Assembly (NCBI GenBank): GCA_051001995.1
Contig: JBPCMT010000238.1
Location: 1-19,786, forward strand
Reading direction: 5' to 3'
DNA: 19,786 nucleotides
DNA from: CAWEHQ01 sp051001995
Lineage (GTDB): Bacteria; Actinomycetota; Thermoleophilia; Solirubrobacterales; Thermoleophilaceae
The translations under genes and the position numbers were made by a program. Shown here piece after piece: positions 14,963 through 19,786 of this stretch. Within the stretch, counting starts at the first letter, position 1, and each line of letters opens with the position of its first letter. The notes under the pieces were generated by a model. That model was given only the letters and a program-made list of their open reading frames with translations, did no database searches and had not been told where the DNA came from.

Positions 14963-15673
14963 ATGATGCCGGTGGCGATCCTCTCCGGCGGCAAGGGAAC
15001 GCGCATAAGGGAGCTGGGGGAGACCGTCCCGAAGCCGCTCGTGGAGATCGGCGGCAAGCCGATCCTCTGGCACGTGATGTGCCTCTACGCGAGCCAGGGC
15101 TTCGACCGCTTCGTGCTGCTGCTGGGCCACGGCGCCGACCGCATCCGGGCCTTCGCCGAGTCGCTCCCCTCGACGTGGGACGTGACGTGCGTGGACACCG
15201 GCCTCGAGACGCCGACCGGCGGGCGGGTGGCGCGCGCGAGCGAGCACCTCGTCGGGGGCCGGTTCTGTTTGACCTACGCCGACGGTGTGGCCGACATCGA
15301 CCTGCGCTCCCTGACGGCGTTTCACGACGGCCACGGCGGGGCCGCCAGCGTCACGGTGGTCCAGCCGCGAAACCCCTGGGGCGTCGCCGAGCTAGACGGG
15401 GACGGACGCGTGGCGCGCTTTCACGAGAAGCCGCGCCTGCAAAGCTGGGTCAACGGCGGCTTCTTCGTGATGGAGCCGCGCGCGCTCGAGGCGATCGCGG
15501 CGGACGACGTACTCGAGCGGCGGCCGCTCGAGTACCTGGCGACGCGCGGCGAGCTCTACGCCTACCGCCACGAGGGCTTCTGGGACTGCATGGACACCTA
15601 CAAGGACACGCTGCTCCTCAACGAGCTGTGGGACCGTGGCGAGGCGCCGTGGCGTCCGCTGGTCGAAGCTTGA
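14963..15673 (+). CDS. rfbF: Glucose-1-phosphate cytidylyltransferase
   Basis: Makes CDP-glucose from CTP and glucose-1-phosphate, the first step of CDP-deoxyhexose synthesis; 236 residues, slightly shorter than typical RfbF (about 257). The nucleotide loop is LSGGKGTRI (7-15), then VPKPLVEIGGKPILWH (22-37). Family marks CVDTG...TPTGGRVAR, TYADGVADID, NGGFFVME and WDCMDTYKD all occur in the expected order. The last two, with the CVDTG motif, separate RfbF from glucose-1-phosphate thymidylyltransferases. ATG 14963 is followed by a second ATG that may also serve. The stop overlaps the dehydratase start by four bases. Confidence 0.85.
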   Translation: MMPVAILSGGKGTRIRELGETVPKPLVEIGGKPILWHVMCLYASQGFDRFVLLLGHGADRIRAFAESLPSTWDVTCVDTGLETPTGGRVARASEHLVGGRFCLTYADGVADIDLRSLTAFHDGHGGAASVTVVQPRNPWGVAELDGDGRVARFHEKPRLQSWVNGGFFVMEPRALEAIAADDVLERRPLEYLATRGELYAYRHEGFWDCMDTYKDTLLLNELWDRGEAPWRPLVEA

Positions 15674-16653
15674 GCGCCGCTGACTGGGAGGGCCAGCCGG
15701 TCCTGGTCACCGGCGGGCAGGGCTTCATCGGCTCGTGGCTGTGCGGGCGCCTGCTCGACGAGGGGGCGCGCGTGGTGGTGCCGCGACGCGACGTCCCGGC
15801 CCTGTCCCGCTTTCGCCTCGAGGGCCTCGAGGACCGCTGCGACACGGTCGCGGCCGACGTCCTCGACTACGAGTCGGTCGTCAGGGTCGTCAACGAGTAC
15901 GAGGTACGGGCGGTCTTCCACCTCGCGGCCCAGACGATCGTCGGCACCGCCAACCGCTCGCCGCACTCGACCTTCGAGAGCAACGTCCGCGGCACCTACA
16001 ACGTGCTGGAGGCCTGCCGCACGGCCGGGACGGTCGGGGACCCGGTGGAGCGGATCGTGGTGGCGTCCTCGGACAAGGCCTACGGCGCGCACGACGAGCT
16101 TCCCTATCGGGAGGGCCACCCGCTTCAGCCGACCTATCCCTACGACGTCTCGAAGGCGTGCACCGACATGATCGCCCGGTCCTACGCCGTCACCTACGAG
16201 CTCCCGGTGGCCGTCACCAGGCTCGCCAACGTCTACGGCGGCGGGGACGTCAACTTCTCGCGCATCGTCCCCGACGCCGCACGCGCGCTGGTCGCCGGGG
16301 AGCGGCCCGTGCTGCGGTCCGACGGCACGCCGGAGCGCGACTACCTCCACGCGTCCGACGCGGTCGAGGCCTACCTCGCGGTGGCAGGCTCGCTGCCCTC
16401 GACGGGCGGGCGCGCCTGGAACGCCGGCCCGGGTCAACCGGTCTCCGTGATCCAGGTCACCCGCGGGCTGATCGCGGCGTCGGGGCGAGACGTCGAGCCC
16501 GACGTCCAGGGAACGGGCGTCCCGGCGGGCGAGATCGACCGCCAGCACCTCGACTCGACGAGGCTGCGCGACGAGCTGGGCTGGGCGCCGCAGACGAGTC
16601 TCGACGACGGGCTGCGCGAAGCGTGGTCGTGGTACGAGCGCGTGCTCGGGTGA
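15670..16653 (+). CDS. rfbG: CDP-glucose 4,6-dehydratase (extended SDR)
   Basis: NAD-dependent sugar-nucleotide dehydratase, 327 residues. With the preceding RfbF it should give CDP-4-keto-6-deoxyglucose. The dinucleotide loop is TGGQGFIGSW, about residues 14-23. The catalytic triad reads S134-D135-K136 (SSDKAYG) with Y158xxxK162 (YPYDVSK). The Asp-Lys pair instead of Asp-Glu is the mark of CDP-glucose, rather than dTDP-glucose, dehydratases. Later motifs VYGGGDVNFSRIVPD and RDYLHASDAVEAY agree. The start is TTG 15670, overlapping the rfbF stop as TTGA; this puts WEGQPVLVTGG at the right place, and an upstream extension would run through rfbF. The remaining CDP-hexose genes (such as rfbH) are not here, so the end sugar is unknown. 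Confidence 0.85.
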   Translation: MSAADWEGQPVLVTGGQGFIGSWLCGRLLDEGARVVVPRRDVPALSRFRLEGLEDRCDTVAADVLDYESVVRVVNEYEVRAVFHLAAQTIVGTANRSPHSTFESNVRGTYNVLEACRTAGTVGDPVERIVVASSDKAYGAHDELPYREGHPLQPTYPYDVSKACTDMIARSYAVTYELPVAVTRLANVYGGGDVNFSRIVPDAARALVAGERPVLRSDGTPERDYLHASDAVEAYLAVAGSLPSTGGRAWNAGPGQPVSVIQVTRGLIAASGRDVEPDVQGTGVPAGEIDRQHLDSTRLRDELGWAPQTSLDDGLREAWSWYERVLG

Positions 16654-16684
16654 CGGCCTCCGCGCGGTCGCTCGGGGTGCGGAC

Positions 16685-17293
16685 CTAGGCCGGCATCGCC
16701 TCGAGGACGCTCTACGGGGACTGCGTCGGGATAGCGCGGCCGAGGCGAAATCCCGAGTCGGCGAGCAGCCCGGCGCTGTTGAAGACCTGCTCCTGCTCCG
16801 GCCGCTCGCGCAGGTAGTCGTAGACGCTCTGACCAAGGGCGTGGTCGGCGGCGGGCTCGCCCGTCTTGACGCTGTGACTCAGCTCGCCCCAAGCCGCGCG
16901 CATCCACGGCGAGCCCTCCATCAGCGCGGTGGGGCGAAGCGACCCTCCCACGTCGGAGCGCAGCAGGGCGCCCACCGGCGTGAGCGCGAAGCCGGCGTCA
17001 CCGGCTCGCCGCAGCACGCCCATGTCCGCGAGCGCGCGAAGCAGGCGCGTCAGCGAGTGCTCGGCCGCGCCGACTTCGTCAGAGAGCTCCGCGGCCGTCT
17101 TTGGACGATCTGGGGGCCGATCGGCAAGCCCGAGCCCAGCCGCGACGACGACGGCCTGGCTAGCGCGCTGTCCGGTGATGAGTTGGCCCAGCCGGACGCG
17201 CGGATCGGCGGCCCGTTGAGCACGACCCGCACGGAGCAGACCGGCTCGCCCAAGTCGCTTGGTCAGACGCTTCTTGAAATTCTTGTCATGCAC
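16685..17293 (-). pseudogene. O-methyltransferase with the catalytic domain deleted
   Basis: Remnant of a class-I SAM-dependent O-methyltransferase of the acetylserotonin/hydroxyindole type (normally about 330-370 residues). From GTG 17293 the N-terminal winged-helix dimerisation domain is intact (TAAELSDEVG, LTRLLRALADMGVL, ALTPVGALLRSD, MRAAWGELSHSVKTGEPA). At EQEQVFN it jumps directly to what looks like the extreme C-terminus, SAGLLADSGFRLGRAIPTQS-P. A TAG at 16714-16712 follows, and beyond it the same frame still reads SVLEAMPA before a second TAG at 16687-16685. Thus about 150 residues with the whole SAM-binding fold are missing, and a nonsense codon has been added. The truncated 193-residue product could at best dimerise. 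It is convergent with rfbG. Confidence 0.72.
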
Positions 17294-17413
17294 AGGGACC
17301 TGACCCGCGTCCGAGACCGGCGAAAGGGCGCAGACCCGACCCGCAGCCGGGACCGGCGAGCCGGGCGACCCGTCCCTCTGATTTATCTGATACCCTCCTC
17401 GCAAGTGTCCCGC

Positions 17414-17662
17414 ATGACCGCCACCCAGGCAGCTCGGAGCTTCTCGGACGTTCTAAACCGCGTCGCCGCCGGCGACGAGGTCGAGGTGACCCGCAGCGGA
17501 GCGCCCGTCGCCGTGATCGCGCCCCCCAAGGCCCGTCTCGTCTCGGCGGAGCGCTTCCGGGAGCTGATGGCGGCCGCGCCACGGCCGGACGAGGACTTCG
17601 CGGACGATCTGCGCGCAGCCCGCGCGAGCGCCGGACCGCCCGGCGAGCCGTGGCCCTCCTGA
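17414..17662 (+). CDS. Type II antitoxin, Phd/YefM/VapB-like
   Basis: Antitoxin of 82 residues that should neutralise the overlapping PIN toxin and repress its own promoter. The N-terminal half is the Phd/YefM DNA-binding fold: MTATQAARSFSDVLNRVAAG, then DEVEVTRSGAPVAVIAPPK. This pattern, ARxxFSxxLxxV followed by VTRxGxPVAVI, is the family signature. The C-terminal part (about 55-82) is charged and Pro/Ala-rich, the usual toxin-wrapping tail. ATG 17414 is the first residue of the fold. Upstream, 17294-17413 has no gene and the AT-richer patch 17381-17396 may hold the promoter. Its stop lies 13 bases inside the toxin gene. Confidence 0.85.
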   Translation: MTATQAARSFSDVLNRVAAGDEVEVTRSGAPVAVIAPPKARLVSAERFRELMAAAPRPDEDFADDLRAARASAGPPGEPWPS

Positions 17663-18051
17663 TCGACACCGACCTGCTGATCGACCTCGAGCGGGCGGGG
17701 GATTCCAAGGAGGTCGAGCAGCCCCTCGGGGAGGAGGAGTGTGCCATCAGCGTCATCACCGTGAGCGAGCTGCTGCATGGCGTGCACCGCGCGAGCGGCG
17801 CTCGTCGGGCCCGCCTGCGGGCCTTCTTCGAGCACGTCCTCGCCGGCCTGCAGGCGATCCCGATCACCGAGCCAGTCGCCCGCGTCCACGCCGATGCCTG
17901 GGCGGGTCTCTCGGAGCGTGGAGAGCCGATCGGCGCGCACGATCTCTGGATCGCCGCGACCGCACTCGCACACGACCTTGGCGTCGCCACCCGTAACGCG
18001 TCTCACTTCGACCGCGTTCCCGGACTGCGCGTCCTCGCGGTCTCCGCCTGA
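17650..18051 (+). CDS. vapC: PIN-domain ribonuclease toxin (VapC-like)
   Basis: PIN-fold endoribonuclease of 133 residues, the toxin half of a type II toxin-antitoxin pair; VapC toxins cut tRNA or rRNA. The metal-binding acidic residues are all present: D6 (LLIDTDLLIDL), E40 (ITVSELLHGV), D98 (IGAHDLWIAATA) and D121 (ATRNASHFDRV). The GTG at 17650 overlaps the antitoxin gene by 13 bases, the usual translational-coupling layout. Nothing suggests inactivation. It sits between the deleted O-methyltransferase and the pyrimidine operon. Confidence 0.9.
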   Translation: MALLIDTDLLIDLERAGDSKEVEQPLGEEECAISVITVSELLHGVHRASGARRARLRAFFEHVLAGLQAIPITEPVARVHADAWAGLSERGEPIGAHDLWIAATALAHDLGVATRNASHFDRVPGLRVLAVSA

Positions 18052-18153
18052 CGCCACCTAGGTCATGAGGCCCGGATTGGAGCGCGCCTTTCGAAGCTTC
18101 CTCTTAGGGCCGGGCGGTTCGATCGCCCCCGGCTGGTAGCCTCGCTCGAAAGC

Positions 18154-18187
18154 TCCTTTAACCGGGTCCCGCGAGACCAGGAAGGAA
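18154..18187 (+). promoter_or_regulatory. PyrR-binding RNA hairpin overlapping the pyrR ribosome site
   Basis: TCCTTTAACCGGGTCCCGCG plus AGACCAGGAAGGAA matches the PyrR element as I know it (CCTTTAA, GGTCCCGyGAGrCC, GGnAAGGAg). The upper stem GGTC (18165-18168)/GACC (18175-18178) closes loop CCGCGA, and the lower stem TCCTT (18154-18158) pairs with AAGGA (18182-18186). The lower stem buries the AAGGAA ribosome site seven bases before GTG 18195, so UMP-bound PyrR should block translation directly. No terminator or antiterminator pair is evident. Confidence 0.8.
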
Positions 18188-18194
18188 CGCCGCA

Positions 18195-18809
18195 GTGCCA
18201 GACAGGGTCGTTCTCGACGCCAGCGATGTACGGCGCACACTCGTGCGCATCGCCCACGAGATCGTCGAGCGCGCGGGGGCCGAAGAGCTCGCCGTCGTCG
18301 GGATCCACCGCCGCGGCGCGCCGCTCGCCGCAAGGCTGCGCGACCAGGTCGCCGAGCTGACCGGGCACGAGGTTCCGCTCGGGGCGCTCGACATCTCCTT
18401 TTACCGCGACGACGTCGGCCTCCGCGCCGCGGACGCCCAGCCGGTGGTCAGGGCCTCCGAGATCGAGTTCGGCGTCGACGGCCGCACGATCGTGCTCGTC
18501 GACGACGTCCTCTACACCGGGCGCACCGTGCGCGCCGCGATCGAGGCGCTCTTCGACTACGGCCGGCCGCGCCGCGTCCAGCTCGCCGTGCTCGCCGACC
18601 GCGGCCACCGCGAGCTGCCGCTGCGCCCGGACTACGTCGGCAAGAACCTTCCCACCGCGCGCGACGAGCGCGTGAACGTGAGCGTCAAGGAGCTCGACGG
18701 CCGCGACGAGGTCGCGATCGCCCGCGGTCCCGCCGCGACGGACCCGGGCGCGAACGGCGACCATCGATCCGCCGGCGGCGCGCCGGTGGGCCGGGGGGAG
18801 GGGGAGTGA
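18195..18809 (+). CDS. pyrR: Bifunctional pyr operon regulator / uracil phosphoribosyltransferase PyrR
   Basis: PyrR binds pyr-operon leader RNA in response to UMP/UTP and also makes UMP from uracil and PRPP. It has 204 residues; the core (about 1-178) matches the usual length, and a Gly/Ala-rich tail of about 25 residues is extra. The PRPP-binding loop is IVLVDDVLYTGRT (99-111), with IHRRGAPLA (37-45) and the C-terminal YVGKNLPTARDERVNV strand also diagnostic. GTG 18195 gives MPDRVVLDASDVRRT, a normal start, and lies directly after the RNA element it should bind. It is the first gene of the pyrimidine operon and overlaps pyrB by four bases. Confidence 0.95.
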   Translation: MPDRVVLDASDVRRTLVRIAHEIVERAGAEELAVVGIHRRGAPLAARLRDQVAELTGHEVPLGALDISFYRDDVGLRAADAQPVVRASEIEFGVDGRTIVLVDDVLYTGRTVRAAIEALFDYGRPRRVQLAVLADRGHRELPLRPDYVGKNLPTARDERVNVSVKELDGRDEVAIARGPAATDPGANGDHRSAGGAPVGRGEGE

Positions 18810-19786
18810 GGCACCTCCTCTCGATCGCCGACCTTCGCCGTGACGACATCGAGCGCGTGCTCGACCGGGCGGAGAGCTTCGCCGAGGTCTCCGGGCGCGA
18901 GATCAAGAAGGTGCCGACGCTACGGGGACGGACGATCATCAACCTCTTCTACGAATCCTCCACGCGCACGAGCTCGTCGTTCGAGCTCGCGGCCAAGCGC
19001 CTGTCGGCCGACCTCCTGAACGTCAAGGCGCAGGGCTCGGCGGTGGACAAGGGCGAGTCGCTGAAGGACACCGTCCACACGCTCTCGGCCTACGACCCCG
19101 CGGCGATCGTGATCCGCTCGCCGCACGCCGGCGCCGCCGAGCTCGTCGCCCGCTGGAGCCCGGCGGCGGTCGTCAACGCCGGCGACGGCAAGCGCGAGCA
19201 TCCGACCCAGGCGCTGCTCGACCTCTTCACGCTGCGCCGCCGCGCCGGGCGCCCGCTCGACGGGCTCAACGTCTGGATCGTCGGCGACGTGCTCCACAGC
19301 CGCGTCGCGCGGTCGGGGATCCTTGCGTTCTCGCGCATGGGCTGCGACGTGACGGTCTGCGGGCCGCCGACGCTGATCCCGCGCGCGATCGAGTCGCTCG
19401 GCTGCCGCGTTCGCTACTCGCTCGACGACCTCGCCGAGGCCGACGTGATCTACGCGCTGAGGATGCAGCACGAGCGGATGGGCGGCTCGCTGGTGCCGTC
19501 GCTGCGCGAGTACGCCGCCCGCTACCAGATCGACGCCCGCCGCCTCGGGGCAAACCAGCTCCTGATGCACCCCGGTCCCGTGAACCGCGGCGTCGAGCTC
19601 GACGCGGCGGTGATCGACTCGCCCCAGGCGCTGATCTCCGAGCAGGTCGAGTCCGGGGTCGTCGTCAGGATGGCGGTCCTCGACGACCTGCTGGCCGGCG
19701 GGCCGGACGCCCACGATCGCACCGGCCGCTCGAGCGGCGCTCGTCGCGCCCCGGTCGCGCCGCAGCCCGCAGGAGCGCCGCGGAGG
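18806..19786 (+). CDS. pyrB: Aspartate carbamoyltransferase catalytic subunit (3' end outside window)
   Basis: Catalyses carbamoyl phosphate plus aspartate to carbamoyl-aspartate, the committed step of pyrimidine synthesis. GTG 18806 overlaps the pyrR stop as GTGA. Carbamoyl-phosphate motif: FYESSTRTSSSFE (48-60), with Ser where many family members have Arg in STRTR. Then come DKGESLKDT (81-89), REHPTQALLDLF (130-141), WIVGDVLHSRVARS and the C-terminal MHPGPVNRGVE. The catalytic fold finishes at VLDDLLAGG, about residue 297; the frame remains open for about 30 more low-complexity residues (Arg/Ala/Pro) to the window edge. The true stop is not visible, and pyrC would normally follow. Confidence 0.94.
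   Translation, partial: MRHLLSIADLRRDDIERVLDRAESFAEVSGREIKKVPTLRGRTIINLFYESSTRTSSSFELAAKRLSADLLNVKAQGSAVDKGESLKDTVHTLSAYDPAAIVIRSPHAGAAELVARWSPAAVVNAGDGKREHPTQALLDLFTLRRRAGRPLDGLNVWIVGDVLHSRVARSGILAFSRMGCDVTVCGPPTLIPRAIESLGCRVRYSLDDLAEADVIYALRMQHERMGGSLVPSLREYAARYQIDARRLGANQLLMHPGPVNRGVELDAAVIDSPQALISEQVESGVVVRMAVLDDLLAGGPDAHDRTGRSSGARRAPVAPQPAGAPRR

Noticed and set aside
14897..15334. N-terminal extension of the second sulfotransferase
   Set aside because: It would cover rfbF on the other strand and has no conserved sequence; the PAPS motif begins right after GTG 14896.
14932..15669. N-terminal extension of the CDP-glucose dehydratase
   Set aside because: It lies wholly within rfbF in another frame; TTG 15670 gives the normal SDR N-terminus.
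1..19786. CRISPR array, prophage or complete insertion sequence
   Set aside because: No regularly spaced direct repeats, phage structural genes, integrase or full transposase could be read on either strand.

Overview
The window is about 19.8 kb of very GC-rich bacterial DNA, with strong G/C bias at third codon positions, many GTG/TTG starts and 1-4 nt stop/start overlaps. A CysO-type sulfur carrier, a zinc-ribbon threonine-synthase paralogue and a PyrR leader overlapping the ribosome site all fit Actinomycetota. The mixture resembles Thermoleophilia/Solirubrobacterales-type chromosomes, but that class assignment is an inference. It looks like ordinary chromosome with accessory glycan genes and gene decay, not phage or plasmid.

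Left end (1-3583, minus strand): a tightly coupled export operon of ABC ATPase, ABC-2 permease and an MMPL-family RND transporter that runs off the window. Next (3682-5443, plus) comes the most interesting unit. A well-preserved SAM-I (S-box) riboswitch is followed by a threonine-synthase-family PLP enzyme and then a CysO/MoaD-like sulfur carrier protein. A SAM sensor in front of this pair points to methionine (homocysteine) synthesis from O-phosphohomoserine with protein-thiocarboxylate sulfur, rather than plain threonine synthesis.

The middle (5702-16653) is a loose surface-glycan region on both strands. It has two GT2 glycosyltransferases, two PAPS-type sulfotransferases, a left-handed beta-helix acyltransferase, an asparagine-synthetase-like amidotransferase without its glutaminase cysteine, and a CDP-hexose pair (RfbF/RfbG). 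Housekeeping genes sit among them: tRNA-Arg(CCG), a YfcE-type phosphodiesterase and RNase Z. Three decayed genes are visible: a short IS1380-like transposase remnant, an RTX-repeat protein broken at a five-G run, and an O-methyltransferase that has lost its whole catalytic domain.

Right end (17414-19786, plus): a Phd/VapB-type antitoxin and PIN-domain toxin pair, then the start of the pyrimidine operon. A PyrR-binding RNA hairpin overlaps the ribosome-binding site of pyrR, which is coupled by a 4-nt overlap to pyrB; pyrB runs off the window. No CRISPR array, rRNA, prophage module or complete insertion sequence was seen.
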